Assembly (NCBI GenBank): GCA_046765875.1
Contig: JBKPSJ010000299.1
Span: 1-16,671, forward strand
DNA length: 16,671 bases
Reading direction: 5' to 3'
Source: DASRHY01 sp046765875
GTDB taxonomy: Bacteria > Actinomycetota > Actinomycetes > Propionibacteriales > Kribbellaceae
The notes under the pieces were generated by a model. That model did no database searches. It saw only the letters and a program-made list of their open reading frames with translations, and was not told the DNA's origin. A program made the translations under genes and the position numbers. Each line of letters starts with the position of its first letter. Positions within the stretch are counted from its first letter, which is position 1. This document shows positions 1 through 7,196 of this stretch, in pieces.

Positions 1-253
1 CGTCGCCGACCGACATCCGGGTGACGTAGCGGGTACCCCCGCGGGTCGCGCCGAACTCGTTCTCCAGCCGGACCACGTCAACCCTGTCAGCACTGCCGGC
101 ACTCTCGGCCGCGTGCTCCACCTCATACCCGATGTGGTCCAGCGGGTGCCAGACCGGACAGCGCGGGTACATCCGGCCCGCGTACGACATCGTGCCGGGC
201 ACGTGGCCATACCACCATGCGAGCATCTGAGCCGTCACCCCGACCGTCACCAC
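1..253 (-). CDS. DAPG hydrolase (PhlG)-like protein, cut by the left edge
   Basis: The frame runs off the window, so only its N-terminal part is visible. It reads ...VTAQMLAWWYGHVPGTMSYA, then a WHPLDHIGYEV stretch and an acidic/aromatic segment. The paired Trp followed by WHPxDH resembles what I recall of the 2,4-diacetylphloroglucinol hydrolase (PhlG) family, zinc enzymes that cleave a C-C bond in acylated phenols; the WHP histidine would be a metal ligand. This is pattern recall, not a search. The start is uncertain: GTG codons at 253, 250 and 238 and an ATG at 226 are in frame. An in-frame TAG at 305-307 limits the N-terminus, so the protein begins almost directly at the conserved WW region. 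That is short for the family, so the gene may be 5'-truncated. It is divergent from the gene at 320. Confidence 0.5.
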   Translation of the reverse strand, partial: MVTVGVTAQMLAWWYGHVPGTMSYAGRMYPRCPVWHPLDHIGYEVEHAAESAGSADRVDVVRLENEFGATRGGTRYVTRMSVGD

Positions 254-305
254 AAAATGCGCCCGCCAAACAGCCGACCTTGACCCCGGACCCAGGTACG
301 CGCAC

Positions 306-311
306 TACTGT
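306..311 (+). promoter_or_regulatory. -10-like TACTGT, 8 nt before ATG (possible leaderless start)
   Basis: TACTGT fits the actinobacterial -10 pattern TANNNT and lies 8 nt before the ATG at 320, with no Shine-Dalgarno sequence between. A TTGACC at 280-285 resembles a -35 box, but the 20-nt gap is longer than the usual 17-18. If used, transcription would begin at or next to the ATG. Confidence 0.4.
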
Positions 312-319
312 CGAGACCC

Positions 320-622
320 ATGGGAACGGTCACGCTCGAGGTCCTGCACGTCGCCGACTGTGCAAACCTGGCGGCGTTCCTGGCCAATCTCTCCGAGGCC
401 ACGGACCTACCGGTCACGACCCGTCTGATCGACGCCGGTTCCGAGGTGGCGGCGTCGCCGACGCTCCTCGTCAACGGCGTCGACCCGTTCGCCGTACCGG
501 GTCTGCGCTCGTACGGAGAGGCGTGCCGCATCTACCGCGACGAGAGCGGCGCGATCGTGCGAGCGCCGTCCGTCGGCCAGATGCGCGACGCCATCGCCAA
601 GGCAAGTAGCCCGCAGCGGTGA
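320..622 (+). CDS. Small thioredoxin-fold-like protein
   Basis: The 100-residue protein opens with a beta strand (TLEVLHVADCANLAAFL) that ends at a lone Cys (residue 14). A second conserved-looking block, SPTLLVNGVDPF (about residues 46-57), carries the cis-proline typical of thioredoxin folds. It looks like the actinobacterial family of about 90-100-residue thioredoxin-like proteins often found near organomercury-lyase-type annotations; these have a DCPN motif where this one has DCAN. With one Cys at the active position it is unlikely to act as a dithiol oxidoreductase, and its substrate is unknown. A -10-like hexamer sits 8 nt upstream and no ribosome binding site is visible, which suits leaderless translation. 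It is followed 10 nt later by the convergent pspAB. Confidence 0.72.
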   Translation: MGTVTLEVLHVADCANLAAFLANLSEATDLPVTTRLIDAGSEVAASPTLLVNGVDPFAVPGLRSYGEACRIYRDESGAIVRAPSVGQMRDAIAKASSPQR

Positions 623-632
623 GCTCCAGTGA

Positions 633-1196
633 TCAGAGGCCGGGGGCGCCGTAGACCGGGAACCAGCGGGACAGGTCGGGTTCGATCCGGAGGTCGTCGG
701 CGACGATCGACCTGACCTGCAACTCGGTGGCGTTGTCGCGGCGGTCGGCACCAGCCGGTACGAACGGGTACCAGGTGCCCTGCTTGTACAGGTAGACCAG
801 CCCGAGCGGATGCGTACCGTCGGTGAATACGACCAGGGTGCACAGCAACGAGGCGCCGAAGCCCGCTTCGAGCAGCGAGCTGTTGACCGCGTGCAGGTCC
901 GTGACCAGCCCGGCGATGTCGTCCGGGCTCGTCTGGCGAACCAGCCAGGTGAAGCCGAAGTTGTCGGTCTGGCTGGTGTACTTGCCGTTGTCCAGCGCGA
1001 GCAGCCGGTCGACCTCCTCCCGCAGCGCGGCGAACCCGCCGCCCTCGGCGGATTTGAAGCACACCGAACCCACACCGGTCGGCCGGTACCCGGTCGCCGC
1101 CTGCAGGTTGATCGCCGCGGAGGGCATGGCAAACAGTTCGTCGAGGTTGGGCGGTTTGGGCTTGGAACGGCCCAGCAGCACGTCGAGGATCCCCAT
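633..1196 (-). CDS. pspAB: PspA-associated protein PspAB
   Basis: The 187-residue protein matches the PspAB family closely in my memory. It starts MGILDVLLGRSKPKPPNLDELFAMPSAA (shown here only as landmark: MGILDVLLGRSKP, then LDELFAMPSA). It carries GYRPTGVGSVCFK, GLVTDLHAVNSSL and YLYKQGTWYPF, and ends DLSRWFPVYGAPGL. Length is normal for the family. PspAB is an actinobacterial partner of the PspA/HtpX membrane-stress module; its biochemical role is not established. The gene lies 3 nt after the htpX stop (TGA-CGC-ATG), so the two are surely co-transcribed and probably translationally coupled. No pspA or pspAA gene is in the window. Confidence 0.9.
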   Translation of the reverse strand: MGILDVLLGRSKPKPPNLDELFAMPSAAINLQAATGYRPTGVGSVCFKSAEGGGFAALREEVDRLLALDNGKYTSQTDNFGFTWLVRQTSPDDIAGLVTDLHAVNSSLLEAGFGASLLCTLVVFTDGTHPLGLVYLYKQGTWYPFVPAGADRRDNATELQVRSIVADDLRIEPDLSRWFPVYGAPGL

Positions 1197-1199
1197 GCG

Positions 1200-2108
1200 T
1201 CAGGCCTGCTCGCCCAGCCGGCGCGAGATCGATGCGAGCTGGTCCAGACGGCGCTCCAGCGTCGGGTGGGTGGCGAACAGGCTGGAGATGCTGAAACCCT
1301 TCGCGGTGGCGGGGACGAGGAAGAACGCGTTGAAGGCCTCGGCCCGTCGTAGGTCCCTGGTCGGGATCCGGGCTACGTCGCCGCTCACCTTCGTCAGCGC
1401 CGACGCCAGGGCCGACGGCCGAGCGGTCAGTTCCGCGGCGGCGCGGTCCGCGGCCAGCTCCCGGTACCGCGATAGGGCCCGCGTGAGCAGGAACGACAGC
1501 ACGTACACCAGGGCCGACACGAGGACGACGATGAGCACGATCGCGGCCGTGTTCTGGTCCCGGTTACGGCCGACGCCGCCCCACAGGGCGAGCCGGGTCA
1601 TCAGACCGGCCAGTACGCCCAGGAACGAGGCGATCGTCATCACCGCGACATCCCGGTGCGCGACGTGCGACAGCTCGTGCGCGAGGACGCCTTCGAGCTC
1701 TTCGGTCTCCAGTCGGCGCAGCAGTCCGGTCGTCACGCACACGACCGCCTTACTCGGGCTGCGTCCGGTGGCGAACGCGTTCGGAAAGTCCGAGTCCGCG
1801 ATCGCCACCGCGGGCTTCGGCATGTCCGCGAGCGCGCAGAGGCGGTCGATGACGCCGTGCAACTCCGGTGCCTGCTCAGGCGTGACTATCCGGCCACGCA
1901 TCGCATACAGCGCGATCCGGTCGGAGAACCAGTACTGGCAGAACAGCAGCCCGGCCGCGATCACGACCGCGAGCACCGCACTCCGCGTCAGCGCGATCAG
2001 CACGGCCACGAAGACGACGTACAAGAGACCGAGCAGGAACCCGGTCGCCACCATCCGGCTGGTCAGGCCGCGATCCGGCTCGAATCGGGTCTTCATCGTT
2101 GCGTCCAC
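1200..2108 (-). CDS. htpX: Zinc metalloprotease HtpX
   Basis: This is a membrane-bound M48-family protease that degrades damaged membrane proteins. Two hydrophobic segments near the N-terminus (MVATGFLLGLLYVVFVAVLI and AVLAVVIAAGLLFCQYW) precede a cytoplasmic domain with the zinc motif HELSH (about residues 144-148). Two further hydrophobic segments follow, then the RYRELAADRAAAEL region that supplies the third metal ligand. An ATG at 2129 is in frame, but AGGAGG (2119-2124) lies inside that extension and is 10 nt before a GTG at 2108, giving a 302-residue protein. I therefore choose GTG-2108; ATG-2096, beginning MKTRF, is a second option but is 22 nt from the AGGAGG. It forms an operon with pspAB. 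Confidence 0.93.
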   Translation of the reverse strand: MDATMKTRFEPDRGLTSRMVATGFLLGLLYVVFVAVLIALTRSAVLAVVIAAGLLFCQYWFSDRIALYAMRGRIVTPEQAPELHGVIDRLCALADMPKPAVAIADSDFPNAFATGRSPSKAVVCVTTGLLRRLETEELEGVLAHELSHVAHRDVAVMTIASFLGVLAGLMTRLALWGGVGRNRDQNTAAIVLIVVLVSALVYVLSFLLTRALSRYRELAADRAAAELTARPSALASALTKVSGDVARIPTRDLRRAEAFNAFFLVPATAKGFSISSLFATHPTLERRLDQLASISRRLGEQA

Positions 2109-2118
2109 ACTTTCATCG

Positions 2119-2124
2119 CCTCCT
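2119..2124 (-). promoter_or_regulatory. Shine-Dalgarno AGGAGG deciding the htpX start
   Basis: A perfect AGGAGG on the minus strand stands 10 nt before GTG at 2108. It lies downstream of the ATG at 2129, so it cannot serve that codon. It argues for a GTG start and a 302-residue HtpX. A TACGAT at 2132-2137 (minus) just upstream could be the -10 box. Confidence 0.6.
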
Positions 2125-2367
2125 GACATCGATCGTAGGCCGGTCGTTCCAGCGCCAGCGGTCCGCGCCGGTCGCTCACGTCCGCCGCGCGGGATTCGGC
2201 GGCGTGGACGGTACGTGTGTTGACGGTGGGGCCGGCGTCAGATGGTCACGCGGAGCATCGATGATGACGCCGACCGTAACCCCGCCTTGGCGAACGACAG
2301 CATCACGTCGGCGAGGACTATCAGGCCCCACGCATACTGGAATCGGTCGACGCAAAGGCGGTGCGCC

Positions 2368-2565
2368 ATGAGTGATGACCGGCCGGTACCGGAACCGGAC
2401 ACCGATCTCGAGTACGACCTGGCCCACGAGGCGAGCGCCGTCACCGAGCCGAACCCGGGTCACGACGACGGTCCGGTGGTCAGTACGTCGACGCCGGACT
2501 ACGACGGCGACTACTCCTACGACCTCGCCCACGACATCCCGATGCCTACACCTCCCGACCACTAG
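2368..2565 (+). CDS. Small acidic protein with duplicated YDLAH motif
   Basis: The 65-residue protein is very acidic and proline-rich, with no Cys, no signal peptide and no hydrophobic segment, so it is probably disordered and cytosolic. Its notable feature is an internal duplication: LEYDLAHE (about residues 15-22) and YSYDLAHD (about 50-57), separated by a low-complexity Asp/Pro/Thr linker. AAAGGCGG 6 nt before the ATG is a reasonable ribosome binding site. The frame stays open upstream to 2242, but the upstream residues look like non-coding translation. I do not recognise a named family. The two copies could be short linear binding motifs for one partner. It stands between the divergent htpX and the secreted protein at 2653. 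Confidence 0.65.
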   Translation: MSDDRPVPEPDTDLEYDLAHEASAVTEPNPGHDDGPVVSTSTPDYDGDYSYDLAHDIPMPTPPDH

Positions 2566-2652
2566 CCCTATCTGACCCGCCGTTCAGCGTGGGTTCATCT
2601 CGCCGGTGGTGGGATCGGGCTGACAGTCGAGCCCGAGGTGAGGTGACCGGTC

Positions 2653-3405
2653 ATGAGAAGAATGCTCGCGGCGGTGTCGGCGCTGGCGATCGGATCGACG
2701 GTGTGGCTTACGCCGGCGACCGCGGACGCGTGGGGACGACATCAGTGCCCGCTTCCCGTCTTCGGCCCCGGCGCGCAGTACCACCCGAAGATCGATCCGA
2801 AGCGGTTCGGCCCGAACGTCGACAACCCGCTGTTTCCGCTCGTCGTGGGCAGGAGGTTGGTCTACACCGGGATCAAGGACGGCGAGAAGGCCCTCGATGT
2901 GGTTGTTGCGTCCGCGCGTACGAAGGCTGTCGACGGCGTACGGACCCGTGTCGTCGAGGACAGGTTGTACTTGAACAGCGTGCTCGCGGAACGTACCAGC
3001 GACTACTACGCCCAGGACCGGTGCGGCAATGTCTGGTATTTCGGTGAGGACACCGCGGAGCTCGACAGCCACGGCCGGGTGGTGAGCACTGAGGGCTCGT
3101 TCCACGCCGGCGTCGATGGAGCCCAGCCCGGCGTATTCATGCAGGCTCACCCGCAGGTCGGCCGGAAGTTCCGGCAGGAGTGGTATCGCGGCCAGGCTGA
3201 GGACGTGTTCTGGGTCCTCGACAAGTCCGCGAAGGTGACGGTGCCGTACGGCCGGTTCCATCACGCCCTGCGCACCGCGGAGACAACCCGGCTCGAACCC
3301 GACGTGCTGGACAACAAGTACTACGTCCGAGGCATCGGCGAGGTCGCCGAACTCTCCGTCAAGGGTCCCCGCGAAACCCTCAGCCTCGTCAAGATCATCT
3401 CCTGA
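2653..3405 (+). CDS. Secreted protein of unknown function
   Basis: A 250-residue protein with a Sec signal peptide: MRRM, a hydrophobic core, then a probable cleavage after ATADA (residue 26). The mature part has two Cys (32 and 124) that could form a disulfide. Landmarks are VDNPLFPLVVGRRLVYTG, YAQDRCGNVWYFGEDT, GVDGAQPGVFMQAHPQVG and NKYYVRGIGEV. I recognise this pattern (a DNPxFPLxPG opening, then YAQDxxGNVWYFGEDT and STEGSW/F) from secreted hypothetical proteins in several bacterial phyla, but know no assigned function. A GAGGTGAGGTGA run just upstream gives the ribosome binding site. Its stop is 7 nt from the convergent stop at 3413, so no separate terminator fits between. Confidence 0.88.
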   Translation: MRRMLAAVSALAIGSTVWLTPATADAWGRHQCPLPVFGPGAQYHPKIDPKRFGPNVDNPLFPLVVGRRLVYTGIKDGEKALDVVVASARTKAVDGVRTRVVEDRLYLNSVLAERTSDYYAQDRCGNVWYFGEDTAELDSHGRVVSTEGSFHAGVDGAQPGVFMQAHPQVGRKFRQEWYRGQAEDVFWVLDKSAKVTVPYGRFHHALRTAETTRLEPDVLDNKYYVRGIGEVAELSVKGPRETLSLVKIIS

Positions 3406-3412
3406 CAGTCAC

Positions 3413-3985
3413 TCAGATGATGGCGAAGCCGGTGGTCCAGGTGATCTTCTCGGCCGCGGCGAGCGTGATCTGAAGCAGGCCCACCGACTCGAGTTCGCGG
3501 GCGCGCTTGAGTGAGCCGGCATCGATGGCGCGCAGCCCGCCGGCACTGATGATCCCGATCAGCAGCGCCTTGGCGTCGGCGTCGTCACCGGCGACCAAAA
3601 CGGTGGTCGGCACATCGCCGACCTTGCCCGAGGTGATCGTGCCGGCGAACGTCGTATTGAACGCCTTGAGCACCCGCGACTCCGGCAGGGCGGCGGCGAT
3701 CTCGGCCGCCGCCGAGCCGTCGGGCGGCACCACGAGCCCGTCGAAGGTCTCGAAGTTCAGCGGGTTGGTGATGTCGACGACGATCTTGCCCGCGAGTTCC
3801 TCGGCCCGCTCGGCCAGCACCTGCTTGACGGCCGGGTGCGGAACGGCGAGCACCACGATCTCGCCGGTGGCCTGACGGTCCTTGTCGTCGTGGCCGAACA
3901 ACTCGACAGTGTTGCCACCCTTCGAGACGACGCCCGAGATGGCCTGCCCCATGTTGCCCCTGCCGATGATGCTGACGTGCGTCAT
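3413..3985 (-). CDS. NADPH-dependent F420 reductase-like NAD(P)-binding protein
   Basis: The 190-residue protein begins MTHVSIIGRGNMGQAI, a Rossmann-fold GxGxMG dinucleotide motif. It continues with VVLAVPHPAVKQVL, VVDITNPLNFE and SRVLKAFNTTFAGT, the order seen in the F420-dependent NADP reductase / NADP-oxidoreductase coenzyme F420-dependent family. It probably binds NADP(H); whether it uses F420 is unknown, because many short relatives are annotated only by homology. The frame is open to 4051, but GGGAG sits just before the ATG at 3985 and the conserved fold starts there, so I choose 3985. The 65-nt gap after the GH13 gene contains an AT-rich patch (about 4000-4030) unlike its surroundings, possibly an independent promoter. 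Confidence 0.82.
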   Translation of the reverse strand: MTHVSIIGRGNMGQAISGVVSKGGNTVELFGHDDKDRQATGEIVVLAVPHPAVKQVLAERAEELAGKIVVDITNPLNFETFDGLVVPPDGSAAAEIAAALPESRVLKAFNTTFAGTITSGKVGDVPTTVLVAGDDADAKALLIGIISAGGLRAIDAGSLKRARELESVGLLQITLAAAEKITWTTGFAII

Positions 3986-4050
3986 GCCCACTCCCGGATA
4001 GCCATAAATAGTTGTGTCTTCAATCAGGACTCTACGCCGACCTACACCCA

Positions 4051-5688
4051 TTACGCCGGATCGTCAGGGCGTACGACGCGGAGCCAGCGGTAACCGTAAC
4101 CGTCGAGGTCGATCTCGGCACCGGCATCGAATCGGTCTCGGTGCAGCAGGTCTACCAGTCGCTGATCCTCGTCGATATCGAGCGGGAGGGGTACGCTCAC
4201 CGGCTCCGGCGAAAGGTTGTGCAGAGCAACGATCCTGCCGTCGTCCCAGCGGCACGAGTGCGCCAGAACGTGCGAATACGGCTGGTCGATCACCTCGAAC
4301 GAGCCCCAGCCCAGCTCCGGGCTCTCGCGATAGCGCAGGATCAGCAGCTTCATGAAGCTCAGCAACGAGTCCGGGTCGTCGCGCTGATCGGCCGCATTGA
4401 CATGCGCGGGCGAGTAGCCGCCCGACACCACGGGACCCGGCAGCCGCGACGGCGCCGCGGTCGAGAACCCGCCGTTCTTGCCGGACGTCCACTGCATCGG
4501 CGTCCGGACCGCGCCGCGGCCCTCGGCGTCGAGGTCCTCCCCCATCCCGATCTCCTCGCCGTAGAACAGCACCGGCGTACCAGGTAGCGAGAACAGCAGG
4601 CTGTACACCATCCGGATCCGGCGCGGGTCACCGTCGAGCATCGGCGGCAGCCGGCGGACCAGGCCGCGGCCGTACACCTGCATCCGCGGCTCGGGACCGA
4701 AGGCGGCGAAGACCTCCTGGCGTTCATCGTCGCTGAGCTTGTCCAGGGTGAGCTCGTCGTGGTTGCGCACGAACGTGGCCCACTGGCAGTCGCGCGAGAT
4801 GTCCGGCCGGGCCTGCAGCGCCGCCGCGACCGGTCCGGCATCTCCCCGGGCCAGCGACAGGTACAGCGACTGCATGGTGATGAAGTCGAACTGCATCGTC
4901 AGCTCGTCACCGTCCTCGCCGCCGAAGAACCGCAACTGGTCCTTGTGCGGGAGGTTGACCTCGCCGAGCATGATCGCCTCACCCGACCGGCGCGACAGGA
5001 ACCCCCGCAGCTCGCGCAGGTGCGCGTGCGGATCCCACGGCAGGTCCTCGCCGAGGCTCTCGATCAGGAACGGCACGGCGTCGACGCGGAACCCGGACAG
5101 CCCGAGCTCCAGCCAGAATCCGATCGTCTTGGCGATCTCGTCGCGTACGGCCGGGTTGGTGATGTTCAGGTCCGGCTGGTGTTTGTAGAACCGGTGCAGG
5201 TAGTACTGGCCCGCCTTCTCGTCGTAGGTCCAGATGCTCCTCTCCTTGTCGGGGAAGATCGGCGCCTCCTGCTTGCCCGGCTCGTCGCGCCATACATAGA
5301 AGTCCCGGTACGGCGAGCTGCGGCTCGACCGCGCCGACCGGAACCACGGATGCCGGTCCGAGGTGTGGTTGACGACCAGATCGGCGATCACACGCATCCC
5401 GCGATCGCGTGCGGTCCGGATCACCTCGACCAGGTCGCCGTGCGTGCCGAGCCGGGGATCGACACCGTAGAAGTCGGTGATGTCGTACCCGTCGTCGCGA
5501 TCCGGCGTCGGATAGAACGGCATCAGCCACAGGCAGGTGACACCGAGCTCGGCCAGGTAGTCCAGTCGCTGCGCGAGCCCGGGCAAATCGCCAGAGCCGT
5601 CGCCGTTCCAGTCCATGAAGGTCTCGACGTCCAGGCAGTACACGACCGCGTTCTTCCACCACAGGTCGCTCGTGTCGGTGATCCGCAT
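4051..5688 (-). CDS. GH13 alpha-amylase family enzyme, trehalose synthase (TreS)-like
   Basis: The 545-residue protein has the whole GH13 set: DLVVNH (103-108), GFRVDAVPF with nucleophile D203, LGEVN with acid/base E243, and VRNHDELTL with D311. Features shared with TreS (maltose/trehalose interconversion) include YCLDVETFMDWNGDGSGDL, GYDITDFYGVDPRLGT, the QPDLN motif, RNHDELTLDKLSDDER, and the SLPGTPVLFYGEEIGMGEDL...VRTPMQW block. Sequence similarity to TreS looks high, but product specificity cannot be read from sequence; a hydrolase or another glucosyltransferase is possible. No maltokinase (pep2), treY/treZ or glgE lies beside it. No clear Shine-Dalgarno precedes the ATG. It is divergent from the SDR at 5772. 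Confidence 0.85.
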   Translation of the reverse strand: MRITDTSDLWWKNAVVYCLDVETFMDWNGDGSGDLPGLAQRLDYLAELGVTCLWLMPFYPTPDRDDGYDITDFYGVDPRLGTHGDLVEVIRTARDRGMRVIADLVVNHTSDRHPWFRSARSSRSSPYRDFYVWRDEPGKQEAPIFPDKERSIWTYDEKAGQYYLHRFYKHQPDLNITNPAVRDEIAKTIGFWLELGLSGFRVDAVPFLIESLGEDLPWDPHAHLRELRGFLSRRSGEAIMLGEVNLPHKDQLRFFGGEDGDELTMQFDFITMQSLYLSLARGDAGPVAAALQARPDISRDCQWATFVRNHDELTLDKLSDDERQEVFAAFGPEPRMQVYGRGLVRRLPPMLDGDPRRIRMVYSLLFSLPGTPVLFYGEEIGMGEDLDAEGRGAVRTPMQWTSGKNGGFSTAAPSRLPGPVVSGGYSPAHVNAADQRDDPDSLLSFMKLLILRYRESPELGWGSFEVIDQPYSHVLAHSCRWDDGRIVALHNLSPEPVSVPLPLDIDEDQRLVDLLHRDRFDAGAEIDLDGYGYRWLRVVRPDDPA

Positions 5689-5771
5689 GCATTCATCTAG
5701 GTATGCCGGACCCGGCGCCGGCGAGCGTCGGCGTGTCGTTTGATCGAGGTCGGTCCGGGAACGGGTCGAAG

Positions 5772-6773
5772 ATGAGCCAGACCGTTGTCGTGACCGGTGC
5801 CAGCGCGGGGGTCGGACGGGCCACCGTCCGCGAGTTCGCCAAGCGGGGTGCGTCGATCGGGCTCATCTCCCGGGGGGCGGCGGGGCTGGAGGCCGCGCGG
5901 GCCGAGGCCGAGGAACTCGGTGCCGCGCAGGCAGTCGTGGCGTCTGCGGACGTCTCCGACCCGGATCAGCTCGCGTCGGCCGCCGCGCGGATCGAGGCCG
6001 AACTGGGTCCGTTCGACGTCTGGGTCAACGACGCGATGGTGTCGGTGTTCGCCCCGAGCTGGGAGATCGCGCCGGCCGAGTTCCGGCGGGTGATGGAGGT
6101 CGACTACCTGGGCTTCGTACACGGCACACTCGAAGCGCTCGCACGGATGCGACCGCGCAACAGCGGAACGATCGTGCAGGTCGGCTCGGCGCTGGCGTAT
6201 CGGGGTATCCCCGGCCAGGCGCCCTACTGTGCGTCCAAGCACGCCATCCAGGGGTTCATGGACTCGTTGCGCGCGGAGTTGTTCGCCGAGCACAGCAACG
6301 TACGGGTCACCATGGTGCAGCTTCCGGCGCTCAACACACCGCAGTTCAGCTGGGTGAGGACCCGCCTGTCACGGCATCCGCAACCGGTGCCACCGATCTT
6401 CCAGCCCGAGGTCGCTGCCCGCGGCATCGTCTGGGCCGCCGACCACGCACCGCGCGAGCTCAACGTCGGGGCTTCGACCGTGCTGACCCGGCTCGGCAAC
6501 GCGCTCGCGCCCGGTCTGCTGGATCGCTATCTCGGCCGGACCGGCATCAGCTCGCAACAGACCGACGAGCGGGTCAACCTGGTCACCTGGGACGACAACG
6601 TCGACCAGCCGGACGACGCGGCGCAGGACCGCGGCGCCCGTGGCGAGTTCGACGACAAGGCCCACGGGCGGAGCTGGCAACTCACCGCACGCATGCACCG
6701 CGGCGAACTCGCCGCCGCCGCGGCCGGTTCCGCCGCCGCCCTCGCCGCTCTCCTCGTACGCCGCCGCCACTGA
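5772..6773 (+). CDS. Short-chain dehydrogenase/reductase with hydrophobic C-terminus
   Basis: A 333-residue classical-type SDR. TGASAGVG (residues 8-15) is the cofactor-binding motif, and the catalytic set is S139 (VGSALAYRG), Y152 and K156 (YCASK). The SDR core ends near residue 255. A charged, probably flexible linker (about 262-300) and a short Ala/Leu-rich segment (about 313-329) ending VRRRRH-like basic residues follow; this tail could anchor it to the membrane. Homologues of about 330 residues with such tails are common in actinomycetes, often of unknown substrate. An ATG at 5703 is in frame, but the fold starts at MSQTVVVTG, so I chose 5772; the ribosome binding site is weak. Confidence 0.88.
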   Translation: MSQTVVVTGASAGVGRATVREFAKRGASIGLISRGAAGLEAARAEAEELGAAQAVVASADVSDPDQLASAAARIEAELGPFDVWVNDAMVSVFAPSWEIAPAEFRRVMEVDYLGFVHGTLEALARMRPRNSGTIVQVGSALAYRGIPGQAPYCASKHAIQGFMDSLRAELFAEHSNVRVTMVQLPALNTPQFSWVRTRLSRHPQPVPPIFQPEVAARGIVWAADHAPRELNVGASTVLTRLGNALAPGLLDRYLGRTGISSQQTDERVNLVTWDDNVDQPDDAAQDRGARGEFDDKAHGRSWQLTARMHRGELAAAAAGSAAALAALLVRRRH

Positions 6774-6781
6774 GACGACGC

Positions 6782-6805
6782 CATGACGGTGCGCAGGTCG
6801 TCATG
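6782..6805 (+). terminator. Possible hairpin after the SDR gene
   Basis: CATGACG (6782-6788) pairs with CGTCATG (6799-6805) around a 10-nt loop, 8 nt after the SDR stop. There is no T-tract, so it could be a weak or factor-assisted terminator or a chance inverted repeat. Confidence 0.3.
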
Positions 6806-6901
6806 ATGGCCGTACCCGCGCCCCGCGAACTCAGTGCTCTTCGACGGGAGGAGTTTGCAGAGGGGTAACAGAGGCGTGATGGGGATGCCTCATTGCGCGC
6901 C

Positions 6902-6907
6902 TAGCGT
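6902..6907 (+). promoter_or_regulatory. -10-like TAGCGT, 7 nt before ATG (possible leaderless start)
   Basis: TAGCGT fits TANNNT and stands 7 nt before the ATG at 6915, with no Shine-Dalgarno sequence between. No good -35 box is seen at 17-18 nt. The arrangement supports the 6915 start over the earlier in-frame ATGs at 6879 and 6885. Confidence 0.4.
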
Positions 6908-6914
6908 CGTGGGT

Positions 6915-7154
6915 ATGGAGAGCCAACGACACCATCCCGACCACCTCGAGCTGGATGCGCGCTCGGCCCTCGCCGCGGCCGGGTTGCTGGACCGGTTCCA
7001 GGCGCTGGAGCCGGCGTACCGGGTCGAGCATTCCCGCTGGATCGCCGCGGCGACTATGCCGGAAGCACGGCAGTACCGGATCGAGGAACTCTGCGAGCAA
7101 CTCGACCCCGCCATCCGTCCCGCTGCGGCCGTGACCCCGTACCCGACCGACTGA
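6915..7154 (+). CDS. Small YdeI/OmpD-associated (OmdA-type) protein
   Basis: The 79-residue protein is a compact helical domain. LAAAGLLDRFQALEPAYRVEHSRWI, given here by its parts (LLDRFQALEP, then YRVEHSRWI), is followed by AATMPEARQYRIEELCEQL. The pattern of a Leu-rich helix, RxxxxRWIxxAxxPETRxxRI and a final helix is that of the OmdA domain (bacteriocin-protection, YdeI/OmpD-associated family), usually present as the C-terminal part of longer proteins; here it stands alone. Its biochemical role is not known. The start at 6915 is supported by where the domain begins and by the -10-like hexamer upstream; starts at 6879 or 6885 would add 10-12 unlikely residues. Confidence 0.72.
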   Translation: MESQRHHPDHLELDARSALAAAGLLDRFQALEPAYRVEHSRWIAAATMPEARQYRIEELCEQLDPAIRPAAAVTPYPTD

Positions 7155-7196
7155 AACGTGGTGGCGGTTCCGGCCGGCTGAGGCGATGCTGGGCGG

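Noticed and set aside
823..2223. Long plus-strand open frame opposite htpX and pspAB
   Set aside because: Low-complexity Ser/Arg translation antisense to two well recognised genes.
4979..5692. Minus-strand frame overlapping the start of the GH13 gene
   Set aside because: Out-of-frame translation rich in Arg and Pro; the GH13 frame holds all catalytic motifs.
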